From Stropharia rugosoannulata (lineage: Eukaryota; Basidiomycota; Agaricomycetes; Agaricales; Strophariaceae): a stretch of 64,000 bases of DNA. Below, piece by piece: positions 12,072 through 23,255 of this stretch (within the stretch, counting starts at the first letter, position 1; every line of letters begins with the position of its first letter). The stretch spans positions 1,928,501 to 1,992,500 of the forward strand of contig JANCIK010000005.1 in assembly GCA_028532985.1 (NCBI GenBank). The letters are read 5' to 3'. A model generated the notes under the pieces. That model ran no database searches, was not told where the DNA came from, and worked only from the letters and a program-made list of their open reading frames with translations. The position numbers and the translations under genes were made by a program.

Positions 12072-14895
12072 CTAATACTCTTTACGAATGACGTCACCCT
12101 GCTCTGAGCCAGATGTTTCTTCTCCTGACTCGGCTTCCGAGCCATCTTCCTCACCAGCTGCAGAGTCTCCCTCTTCATCCTCTTCACTTTCGCCATCTTC
12201 ACCTTCCTCGTCCTCTTCTTCTTCCTCTTCTTCTCCATCTTCGCTATTCTGATCTGCGTAAAAGGAGTCAAGATCGGTCCATGGTCCTTTTGTTGTTCCA
12301 TTCACAGAGCTGGGCGTAGAAATGCCTGTAGGAGTCAGTATTATGGGCGGCGTAGCTACTCCCTTTTGCGCTCGGATTGGGCCCGTGGATGAGATGGCTG
12401 TTGGTACCGGTGGTGTAGGTCCAGCGTCATCCTCTGAATCGCGCAACGAACTTTCGACCCCTTTTTCCAGCCAATCTGGCAATACATTGTAAATGAGGGC
12501 TGGGCGTCCCGTCACACGACCCATCAGGCCTAGCTGGAATTTGGCATCGTCTTGAACGAAGGGAGTTCATGAAGTGTAAAGGTTGCGTATAGTGTTTAAA
12601 ACTCACCTAAACTATTGTCCTCGTCTACCACTGTTCCTAACTTGCCATCGAAGAGCACAACCCTGACCTGCTCTCTTCTTAGAATGACGCCGCCCCTCTC
12701 CTCAGTGGAAGGTCCCCCAATTTGAAGACCAACTCCTACAAGAAGGGAGGACAACATTCTCCCTCTATCCCGTACATCATAGTTCTTGTCATATCTCGCC
12801 AATGAGAAGACATATTGACTTAACAAGTTTATTGTTCGATCTGCCGGTGAAAGAACAAATAGCTTCGCTGCAAGAGTGATTGTTTGCAACTTAACCAGGG
12901 ATTCTTCATTTCCGAAAGAATGTGCCATTTTGCGAAGAACATCGGGAGCCCAGTCCGCTATGCATTCAGGCCCGATACTGGAGGTCTTCTGTTCTGATCC
13001 CGCATACTGGCCGACAAGCCATACCACACAAGCACGCGCCTGTGCGTGCCGAATATCATCTATCCGTCTTGCGAGGTGAGCAATAATTGATAATGGCGAC
13101 TGTGATTGAGAAGCGGCGCGAGTTGCCCCAGAGGATAATTGCGCCTGAACCAGGTACTTGAGCACCATCACAGCGCTGCTTACAACGATGTCTAATAGAT
13201 GTTCAAAGTACGTCAATTCGAACAGGTGCAGTGTACTTACCGTATCGGCTTTTTATCATGGAGATAAGGGCTGTCAAACACGAAGGTACCGCTTCTGGGA
13301 ATCGTGTCGAGCAAATCCCAAGTGCACGGATTGCTTCTGACACCACAGTATCTTCCGTATCATCTGCGTAGTCCTGCAATTAATGAGATTCCACTCTTTT
13401 AACATAAATGCAATCGAGAAATGGAAGAAACCACGCACAATGAACTCCCTCAGAATGAGATTCCAGTTCTCCAGTGTTAATATGCAAATAAGTAATCGTA
13501 TTTTGAGTATCTTCACCACTGTTAGATCGTCCGATCGAACAAGGAACCGCGTATAGTGAGCAGCAAATAGATGGGGGGCATCTTTCACAATAATAAGCAG
13601 GTCGGTCAAGACCACTCTTTCGACCTCCCTCGAGTTGGTAAGAAGCCTCAATATAGGCCCGGCAAATTTATGGTAGTATGAAGGAAGTCCAACATAAAAG
13701 ATTACTTTAGTAGCCGCGAGCACAACCTGGAGGAGTACTCAAAAACAAATAAATCTTGAGGTATGAAAACACGTACAGATGGATTGTGGGATTGAAGCAC
13801 GGGCTCAACAGAGTCTAAAAGAAGCTTCAAGTCCTTATCTATTTCATCCTTTTCTTGTTCAGCGCTATTGGTCGTGTTAAGGGCGCCGCTTGCATCGTCG
13901 AGATTAACAGTAGGCCTCATTAACATAGTCCTGGCATAGCGAAGGAGAAGACCCATTAATTCCACTTGGCCCCATTCATCTACATCCACTAATATCCGAC
14001 ACAGCCGTCTATAATGTGGATGGATAAGGTCCAGACGTGTAGGGCAAACGGCTTGAAATGCGACAGCTACACTCCCAATCGCAAGCGGAGAACGATCGCG
14101 AAGGAGTATGGTGCTTATAATCTGTATTAGAGCAGGAAGATGAGAGGAATCGAGTCTATAAGACGGGTTTAGTAAATAAGGCGTTAACTGTGTTAATTGC
14201 ACTCACTCGTAGCATTTAGGTACTGCAAGCGCTGCAGCCTTACGGACGTAGGGACTTGGATCTGCGGCACACTTCCGGATTGCCAGCACAACGATGCTCC
14301 CTATCATGGGGACCTTTATGCCGCTCAGGACACGTAGTGCCATGGCGCGGATTAGTGGGTTTGAATCTGCTAGATCTTTCTGAAAGGTATTAATAGAAAG
14401 GAGAGCAAGGTCGGGCTCCTGTTCAGCGTATCGTAGTAGATAGATGTACACCAGCTTGCGGATCTCAAGATTGGGGGAAGCTACATTTTTGACGACTTGG
14501 GCAAAGTATTCTGAGGCATTGCGTCCCTTGGAGATCAACTAAAGGAGGTGGTCAGCTCTGCAACTGCCACAGGCTCAGTATGGGCAGCATCAAAAGTGTG
14601 TATTGCACATTTCAAGCAAACATGCGCCACTTCCGGCGTGAGCCTTCGAAGGACGTATCGTTTGACTCACAGCAACCAAGCGTTTCATCGCATCCAGCTT
14701 CTCTCTATCACTATTTGAATCGAGTTGCTTTCTGATTGCAGCAGCGGTCTTCTCTTCCCCCGCATCCAAGTATCCAGCACCCGACCCACGACCAATTGCA
14801 AGCTCCCGAGTGTGTTCAGAGACCGTTTCTTGCAGCCTCATCCCAAGTCTCGTCACATTTTCAGAGATGGTGTTGAGGTACTGTTGGCCAGACAT
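12072..14895 (-). CDS. APL6: AP-3 adaptor complex beta subunit
   Basis: This is a large subunit of the AP-3 adaptor, which sorts cargo from Golgi/endosome to the vacuole. The start at 14895 gives [20 protein letters not shown], followed by [20 protein letters not shown] of the adaptin N-terminal solenoid. After an intron comes the strongly conserved adaptin segment [20 protein letters not shown] and [19 protein letters not shown], with [20 protein letters not shown]. Further helical-repeat exons run to about 12600. The last exon carries a hinge of long Glu/Asp/Ser runs (about 12080-12260), a hallmark of beta-3 adaptins and not of AP-1 or AP-2. The stop is at 12072-12074. No separate ear domain is seen. 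Length is roughly 800 residues. Confidence 0.88.
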
Positions 14896-15413
14896 GATCG
14901 TAGAGTACCTGGGGCGTATGCGCTGGTTAATGCAGTAGCCGAGTAACCGATGGATTCAGAGGCGGTGTTCTTGGGCGTGAGGTAAATTATATGTAAGTAG
15001 GTAAGACGGAAGTTTGGATAGAAGCACCTGGATAGAAGAGGGAAGAAGAGGGGTTAAGATGGGAGTGATTACGTCATGCCTCTGACGGTGGTTACTGTAA
15101 ATCTTGCTTTGTGCAAGAGGTCATTTTTGGGTCATTTGGCTGTCCAGCGGGAATTTTTTGAAACTTGCCACTCGAAGCAAACTCGAAGATTCAGTCGATT
15201 CTGTAACTATTCCCAACTTCAAATTCTATTTGAATTCAATTCGAATTTCATACTAGCAAGTACTCAATAAGTACTCATACAAAGTTGCGCATACAGCCTG
15301 TAACAGGTAACGCCGATACAGGTACCAAACAGGTACGTAGTCATGATCATGTAGTCATACAGCGACGATACTCAGCCTCACAAACAAAGTACAGAAGCAT
15401 AAGCTTTAACCAA
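14896..15413. other. Intergenic, AP-3 promoter and GH79 3' flank
   Basis: About 0.5 kb without a credible coding frame. It lies between the AP-3 start and the GH79 stop, both on the minus strand. Confidence 0.5.
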
Positions 15414-17468
15414 TTAGAAACTGAGCATAACCACTTCCGTCTCGGTAATTGTGACGCCCGCTGTTACCTTGACTGTTTCCACTTGAAGCGTTCCACTAAC
15501 TCTTGCATTTGACGTTTCATATGTTTGCCCGCCCCAAGTCAGGCCAGATGTATCATCGGCATGCCTGTAGCGAAGTGAACATCGATCTGGACAAGAAACA
15601 CATCAAGGGCATACCCGATAGTCAACCGCTTAACGGTCATAGTTGTTGGTGCACCACTGCCAGAGAAAACTATATCAAGCGTTGTACTTGTCCTAGCGGA
15701 GGTCGTTGTAGTAAGGAATGCCTGTGAGTTAATCAGAACCGCCCGGGCCAGCTTCGACCCTTCATAGAAAGCAAATCCGGATATTCTGCTGTTATTGATA
15801 CTGAGTTCAACAACCTTTGTGTTCCCACTATTGCCTATAGCTTCCGCGGCAATAATTGCAGCGTAATACTGGGGTTGCACGTGAGGAGGAAGAGGAGTAG
15901 AGAGTGCAGATCCGTCCAGCGTAGAGCGGGTCAGAGTAAGAGGTTGAATCTAAGATGTTTATATATGTAATAGTTAGTGATAGAGAACTAAGGATCCTTG
16001 TAGTTGAGTCAAGACTCACAAGATTGTATTTAAAACCAATACCGTCGTGGAAGAAGACTCGCAAAATTCCTAGCTGAGATCTGCCATGTCATCGTACGAT
16101 TCTTTTTATTCAACGACGAACGACTGTATCCGCAAATTATGCTTACGCGAACAAGGTGTAATCCAAAGTCCATAAGGCTGCACCTGCAGTGTTACTAACC
16201 CCGGGAGCACCCTTTGGCGAAATTAAGTATCTGACAATTCGAGACAGTAGTTTGAAGTCTTACGTGACAGGAGTAGCTGTTGGTTTCTCCAAGCACATAG
16301 TCCAACCCGTTAGTGTGTGTGGCACTGATATCCGGGGTATACTGAGTCAAATTGCTCCGTATGGTACTCTTCGTCATTAAGTCTTGCAACAAACCACCAT
16401 CGCCGCTGCAAAACGAACCACTGTAATGATGCTCGGATATACTGTATAAGTCATTGTTAATACATAGTCACTTGATGATTTGACTTCTTACGTAGATATC
16501 ATCTTCCCAGCAGAAGATGACAATATGCCTTCAGCAAAAATAGCTTGGGGTGAAAATCCTGTTGTCGAATGAGATGAACCCGCGAAAGCAGCGCCCCAAA
16601 ACTTGGGAGAGACACTTGGAAATTCGCTGATAACTGAACTAACGTTTGTAGCGAATGTTGTCCACCTGTAGTCAAAGTCAACTACAGCGTTTATTTATGA
16701 AATTTCAAGCTATACTTACTGCTGAACATACTGTGTTGATGTGAAGGACTTTGGGCGCAGGCCATTGTTCGAGTAAAGGTCTGCTTCATTACCGATTTCA
16801 ATGGCATCCAAAGTAATACCCGCGTTTAGAACTGCAGGGGATGAAAAAGCCTTCAAAAGAGACTTTGCTTCGAGAAACGCCGCAGTTAAGTTGTTTTGTC
16901 CCAGATTCAGTCCCCAACTGACATGCGTGTCTTGTAGTAAAGTCGGAATCAGTCTGGTTGGCTCATCGCAAAAAAACGAAAGATAAATACTTGACGGGAG
17001 GAATTGAGCAGCCTCATAGAAACCATCTCCAACAGTAATATTGGTAGCTTCTGGGTAGGGTACAGTGGAAGTAACAGCGGGAAATATATCCTCGGCAAAC
17101 TTAGGAGTGAGATATGTTATCTTTTTTTGTTTTCCGATGTGAGAATGAATACTTACTTTGACATTATTGCTGAAGTCTGTGTGGTCTTCGCTATTGGCCC
17201 CGATCCTGATGTGAGGTGGCTCCCCTGTAATAGTGTTGAGGTTATCGAGCGTATTGAAGAAAAATGTGTTGCGAGATGTGTTGCCGACCCAGTCAGTCCA
17301 TCGGTCTTGTTCAATGGACAATGAAAGGAATGAAGGAGAAATAGAAAAGGCTCCAGGCGGAGCAATGGTTGAAATATTAATATCCAGGCAAGTGACCAAG
17401 TCGATCGATAGGAGTAGCAAGGCAAGACGAGGATACTGAAGTGTTGGAGGCATTTTTGAAGCTGACAT
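15414..17468 (-). CDS. Secreted GH79-type glycosidase (beta-glucuronidase family)
   Basis: This is a secreted glycoside hydrolase, probably acting on glucuronic-acid side chains of plant polysaccharides such as arabinogalactan. The start MSASKMPPTLQYPRLALLLL at 17468 is a signal peptide with likely cleavage after residues 25-30. Next comes SLSIEQDRWTDWVGNTSRN, then TFFFNTLDNL and PPHIRIGANSEDHT, typical of fungal GH79. DAIEIGNEADLY (residues ~222-232) contains the Asn-Glu pair expected for the acid/base. Splicing near 15600 (acceptor CTACAG) restores the C-terminal beta-sandwich exon ending VETVKVTAGVTITETEVVML before the TAA at 15414-15416. The middle contains several introns (about 16480, 16690, 15950-16020). 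Several Asn-X-Ser/Thr sites fit secretion. The nucleophile Glu was not pinned down. Confidence 0.85.
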
Positions 17469-18449
17469 TAGTAAAAGCGCAAGGGGTTTATATATCCGTT
17501 ATGGGGCAGAAGCTGTCTGAGAGCTTCCTAACATATTTGCACGGGCAAATCAATGATTTTTCGAGATTAAATCTTGCTCGCTGAATAAGGTGAAGCAATC
17601 CACCTTTCTGAACCACCAAAAATGACAATTATAAACGCATTTGAATAGCCATGTGAGGAGACTCGTGTCACTGATATCCAAGAATAGTAGGGTTGGTTCA
17701 TAACGAAGATGGTAAGGGGAAGTCATGTCTGTCGATGAACGGCCCTAACAATGCCGCTCGCATTGCTCCCCGCCCCGCCAAATGAAAGGCAGCCAAGGAA
17801 GCATAGATTGCCATGAGGTTCGGGAGACAGACTCTTTTTGCGCCTCCTGGGAGGTGTAGGGCGTCGAAGAACCTGTGACGTGGAGAGCAGATATAATTAT
17901 AGGTCCACCACATATAAAATGCCATACTTTTCTGTCGCGTCACAGAGTATCCGCTGGGCAAACGGGCTTCAAAAAGTATTCTTCACAGCTGGATCATTAT
18001 GGATCGTCCAGATTGCTTCATCGTGTAGAGCAAAACCTGAAATTCAATGTAAACCAAGTCATGCCGAAGTGAATGTTGATACTGAGGAGGCGATCAAGAG
18101 TCGATGTATAGACTCGAGTAGGTCTCGAGTTGGTTTCGAGATCTATCAGTTAGAATCTGATGGTAAGGACTTCTATAGAACGGAGTTATCAAAATATAGT
18201 CCAATGTCAAGGACTGCAGAGATCAGCCTATATAATTGGGAGTGAACGCGGCCGCGAACAAGGGTTAGTGGCGAGACAAAGGTGATAGGATAGGGTTTAA
18301 TTGACATTTACTTGTGTTTGTTTTCAACGCAAGCTCATATTGAATTTTGAGTTTGTCCCTTGCTTCCTTTGGACTTTCCCCATACTTCCAAGTGCATAGT
18401 ATTCAACCCTCCATTCCTGTATGCTACGTGGCTATTTGACATCCACTTG
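17469..18449. other. Intergenic, divergent promoters of GH79 and RAD51D-like
   Basis: About 1 kb with only short, unconvincing frames. It separates two divergently transcribed genes and probably holds both promoters. Confidence 0.5.
17487..17494 (-). promoter_or_regulatory. TATA-like box of GH79 gene
   Basis: TATATAAA on the minus strand lies 19 bp before the GH79 start codon. This is closer than usual, so it may be chance or imply a very short leader. Confidence 0.3.
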
Positions 18450-19619
18450 ATGAGACTGTCCAATTTGGTACCCTCCATACCACCTGATGTGGTGGCCTCC
18501 TTAGAATGTCAAGGTATTCGAACGGACATGGACCTGTTATCTGCAACCACGGTCTTCGACATCTATAAACGTTTGCCAGCTGGGACGGCCACTCTAGAGG
18601 AATTGACAGAATACAGACGCATTGCAGCTGAAGCCGGGAGCGCTGCAGGAATATCGGGTCACGAGCTACTGCTTCTTGAGGGTATGGGACAGGACAACGC
18701 CGTTCAGCTGCACACAGGAATCTTAGAACTCGACGTTTTTTTCCGTGGTTTTATTGATCGACGGGTCGTAGAACTATCAGGTGATGCACGCTCTGGAAAA
18801 TCTGTGCGATACTGTCAAAGTGCATCCATAGGTCCGCTATAACATGATTTTTTCCCCGTCAGACTGTCGCTTTGAATCTGATTCTTCGGCATCTGGCGCT
18901 TCAACCAAATGATACTGCTCTTTGGGTGGATACGACATGCAGTTTCTCTCCCGATAGGGCGCGACAAATTGTCCAAGTTTCTCAAATCTTGCCATCAACA
19001 TTGGAGAGACTCCAAATATCGTTAGCCTTTGACATTGAAACCATTCTGGGACTGCTCGAGGCTCCTGCTCTACTTGGAGATGTGGGTCACTCAATGCTAT
19101 AGTATATGTCAGGCTCATCAATTTGGCTTAGACTCAATCTCAACTTCGCTTCCTTGTCATCGACGCTGTCACTCCTCTTTTAGGACCCGTACTCAGTGCC
19201 GTTTCCGCCCAAGGTCATGCAATCATGGTTGACTTCATGCGCCATCTTCAGGACTTTGCACAGAACTCCGGAGTAACTGTGCTTGTGCGTGGAGTACCAC
19301 CTGTCCTCTTCATAAATCTCATTGCGGCCTAGGTCATAAACGATAGCACAAGAAAAGGACCTGATACACATGAGAGAAAACCTGCCCTTGGACCCTCTTT
19401 TGCCTTGTTAACGGACACCACATTGTGGTTGTCTAAGGGTCCGGATAGTAGCAATGGAGTTTCTCCTCATACTATCCGGATTCTCCGGTCACGTTCCGCT
19501 GTAAGCATCTCGAGTCTCTTGTTACTTGAAAAATTGTAAGCGGCTGACTCTATTTCTTCTAGCCGACTGGTAGATGTTGCTCATTCCTCATTCATGAAAA
19601 TGTTATTGGTACCATATAA
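18450..19619 (+). CDS. RAD51D: RAD51D-like recombinase paralog
   Basis: This is a RecA/RAD51-family ATPase paralog expected to act as a mediator in homologous recombination. The start MRLSNLVPSIPPDVVASLEC at 18450 leads into the small N-terminal helical domain (GIRTDMDLLSATTVFDIYKR). Then comes LHTGILELDVFFRGFIDRRV and the Walker A SGDARSGKS. Intron 18802-18862 splits the motif from TVALNLILRHLALQ. Walker B is LRFLVIDAVTPLLG after a second intron (acceptor near 19120). A third intron precedes INDSTRKGPDTHERKPALGP, and intron 19501-19562 precedes the last 18 codons. The order TGI, Walker A and the N-terminal domain best match RAD51D among paralogs; XRCC2 lacks this N-terminal domain. An in-frame Met at 18360 would add 30 residues. 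The protein is about 300 residues. Confidence 0.8.
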
Positions 19620-20016
19620 AACCTGTTTTCACCGCTCTGTTGCCATTCTAATATGAAGAAACGTGAAAATCATTACCAGGTGCCAAAAACTTCTCATAGC
19701 GCACTTCTTGAAATCACTCGACCTTCCACCCCACAGCTCCCTCATTCATTACTTAACCAAGTGGATATAGAAGACGATATAATATATTGCGCCAACATTG
19801 CGCTCTCGGGAACGTATCTAGTCACGTTATCAAATCGCGCCATTCCCAATATTTTTGGCGTCTCTTCACGTCAAGCCTACGCAAGAAGTATTCCGCCATT
19901 CTCATGTGCGTGGAATGTTGTATGGTTACATACGCTTAGATTATTTGTGAAATGGTATATAATACAGTTCATCTTTGTTATCTCTCACACATCTCTCACA
20001 AGACCATACCATAATA
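19620..20016. other. Intergenic, promoter of TauD-like gene
   Basis: About 0.4 kb. A short open frame (19653-20063) overlaps the next gene's start and looks like chance. Nothing else is seen. Confidence 0.45.
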
Positions 20017-21656
20017 ATGGCCCCCGTTGCAACTTCGACAGACAAAGTTCAAAGTGTTGCTGAACCAGTGAAGCCTGCTCAGACCACAAAAGTGTTTAAT
20101 CCATTCTACTCGCCTCCAGGTGATGACGACGGCGACGAAACATACAAGTTTGCCGAATTCAAGGTGCGTTAGAACACCAGTAAACTTATTACTTGCGTTC
20201 TTAGTGGCTTTCCTGCAGCCATCATTCCCAAATCTGTCTTGGGAGCCTCTGAAAGAAATTGACGTTGTAGACCGGGGTTTATCTGCCGATCCGAAGAAGG
20301 CTGCTCTTTTTGGAGCCGCGAGCAAAGTCAAACACTTGACCCCTTCGATAGGAACGGAAGTCGAAGGAATCGATTTGCGTCAACTTACCGATGCGCAAAA
20401 AGATGAGCTGTAAGTTTAGTTCCCGTTTTGTGGACTCTCATAATTTAACACGGCTGCATCAGTGCCCTTCTAGTCGCAGAGCGTGGTGTTGTTTGTGAGT
20501 TGACGCATGGTTATGTGCCTGCGTTTATTTATTGACGATTCACAGTCTTCCGCGACCAAGAAATCGACATTCACCAGCAGCTTGACCTCGCACGCCATTG
20601 GGGACCACTCCACAAGCATGCGACCACAGCAATTCCTCGAAACGGACTTGAAGAAGTTCATGGTAGGCGCGCCAAACGACTTGTTTTATTCTATCTTCAT
20701 TTATGATTTAGTTGTTTACAACGACGCAAGTCGTCGTCCGGATCCCACTGCTTTCTCCAAGCTTGAGTTATGGCACTCAGACGTAAGCTATTTAAGTGTG
20801 ACAACTCTCTCTTATGTCTAAAGAAGATATTATATAGGTTTCATATGAGATCCAGCCTCCTAGCACGACCTCTTTGAAAGTAATCACTGGTCCAGAAGTC
20901 GGCGGTGATACTCTCTGGAGCTCCGGGTAATACATCACGTTTATAAGCTACGACAGTCCAGCTAAGACCTGCACCTGTAGATATGCGCTCTACTCCTCAC
21001 TCAGCCCCGGGTTCCAAACTTACTTGGAAGGCCTTTCTGCTGTACATAGTGCAGCACTCCAGGCCGATGGAAACAGAGCAGCAGGGCTCCCTGTCCGCCG
21101 CCAGGAAGTAGAAACCATTCATCCTGTCGTCCGCGTTCATCCAGTTACCGGGTGGAAGAGTGTCTATGTGAACTATGGTATGGCGGTCGTTATTTTCACA
21201 GAGCTTTCTCTTATACTCATATTTGCCCATTTAGGCTTCACGCGCCGCATCGTTGGCGTGCCCAAAGCTGAATCTGATGCTATCCTACAATTCCTCTTCC
21301 ATCAAATCAGTGAAAACCCTGACCACCAGGTCCGCTTCAAGTGGGAGCCTAACTCGGTAGCCATCTGGGACAACAGGGTAAGCAATGATTACTCGTTCTG
21401 AGGCAATTCTAGATGTGAATGATATACTACCCGGCAGGTAACGATCCATTCAGCGACTTTTGATTTCTGGCCCGCAACGAGACATGCTTTGCGTGCGACG
21501 CCTCATGGCGAAAAACCGACATCTGTCGAAGACTATGAACGCGCGACGGGCAAGGAGGCCAAAGACCGCCAATTGGAGATCTGGAAGCAACAAGGCGTCA
21601 CAGTGGAACTTAACAAGAAGCCTAAAACGGCGAAGGCACGGGGCTACAACGATTGA
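20017..21656 (+). CDS. TauD/TfdA-type Fe(II)/2-oxoglutarate dioxygenase
   Basis: This is a non-haem iron dioxygenase of the taurine/alkylsulfonate (Jlp1-like) family that couples 2-oxoglutarate decarboxylation to substrate hydroxylation, often releasing sulfite from sulfonates. The start MAPVATSTDKVQSV at 20017 is followed by FNPFYSPPGDDDGDETYKF. Further exons give KHLTPSIGTEVEGIDLRQL, ALLVAERGVVFFRDQEID and HQQLDLARHWGPLHKHAT. The metal-binding HxD is in LELWHSDVSYEIQPPSTTSL, and the distal His and Arg are in VTIHSATFDFWPATRHALR (after 21438). The conserved VYVNYGFTRRIVG is split by an intron near 21175-21235. The stop is at 21654-21656. At least six short introns occur. The C-terminal basic tail KKPKTAKARGYND is typical of fungal members. 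The substrate is not determinable. Confidence 0.9.
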
Positions 21657-23255
21657 TCAGTTGTTCGAGCTCGGGGTGGGGTCGGCGTTGTATTTTTATA
21701 CTGTACAGAATAACTAGGCTAAACAAAGCATGGTTCTCAGAGAAGCACTTCACGCTGTCATTTCTTTAAGTACGTCGATGCAGCTGCCGTCATAAGTCTA
21801 AATGTACGCATATTCATTTGAACTCTGTGAACTGTAAACCATTCGGCGTAACCCACATGATTGAGGAGTAAGGTGTAATAAGGATAATAAATTGGGATTG
21901 AAAGTATGGGGGCAAATTTGGCTTTAATGTTGTGTCGGTACCTCGACTCTGCCGCTGATTCCGACGACCAGGGAACAGACAATTATCCGCTAGCAGCCGC
22001 ACAGAATACTATTGTGGCACCCACAAATAAACCGCAAATTTCAAGGAAGCATCTCCAAGTAATCTCTGGCGGCAGACCGTAGACGCGCAGTCCAGCAACT
22101 CGAGAATGTAAGTACGGGACCTGATCCAAACCCAATCCAACCTGATCAGGCGGACAAGGGTGATGATCTATGTATTGGACATCGCGGCAGACATCTCTTT
22201 CGGCTGCAAGAGAGAGCCTGATCTTAGCCGATGTAACGACGATCGCGGATCCCTCCTGTCGGACCCAGCCCAGCGAGGCAGAGTGAGGCGCCGGCCGCGA
22301 ATCAGATCATCTGCCACCCACCCATCTCACTGGCCCGTATCGATATCTCTCACGCACGCACAGATGACGCTATTTCGAATGACGGCTCCGTATGGCAATG
22401 TGCAAAATAAGTATTGCTGTACGCACACGAACGTATGAATTCGTTCAATTGGACAACACCCGTGTGTTCTGCTTTGGGTTGGATTGGATACAAATGTGTT
22501 TTTTGGACTGCTGCACCATTTATCTTTGCTGAAACAAGGGGTCTGTTATGCCGTAAGCTCGACAATCCAGGACCGTCATGAGGATAGCACCTAAGTAGTA
22601 CCTCGGCCGTGATATTGTCCGATCTCATTCAATACACGCGCGCTCTATTAACCGTTAGATGAGTCGTGGGTATCTGAGGGTATCTGTGGGTATGTCAGAG
22701 CCAATCGCCGATATCCATGGAACCTGGGCGCCATATGCAATGATGCAAACGTAGATGGATGTTGCGTCCATTGTAAAACAGTCTCACGACACTTTGGCAA
22801 CTGATGTATCTTGTGGAGAATAAGTGAGCAGTGGTATTAAAAGAAGTGAACACTGCGCTATCTCTGAGTATGGATGGATGGATGGATGGAGACATATTAT
22901 ATGTACTGTAAAGAAACAGGTTAAGTTAATATTCGATTGTTGTATAGATGAGCTAACTACAAAAATAAGGCGCACAGAATTACAGATGCAAGAGATGACG
23001 AAAAGTGTGAATGCACTGATTAGACAAAGGAATTGTGGAAGACACGTGAAGAATGGATACAAAATAGCACCAGAGTCGTCCAGGCCAGAAGATAGGCCAG
23101 TAGGTACATGCTGAAATTCAGGAACACGCGAATGTTAATATTGAGGAGATGAAAAGGTTGCAACTCGATTCAGCAAATCCGCAAACAAAGTTAACGAGCA
23201 GTCGAAATGATCATGTAAGCAGTGGAGCTGGAAAACGAGACAGAAATCTGCAGGC
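21657..23255. other. Intergenic between convergent genes
   Basis: About 1.6 kb between the 3' ends of the TauD-like and GATA genes, with no convincing gene. It contains a short GGAT tandem repeat listed separately. Confidence 0.5.
22870..22891. repeat. (TGGA)n microsatellite
   Basis: Five consecutive copies of the tetranucleotide TGGA. A simple repeat with no coding context. Confidence 0.85.
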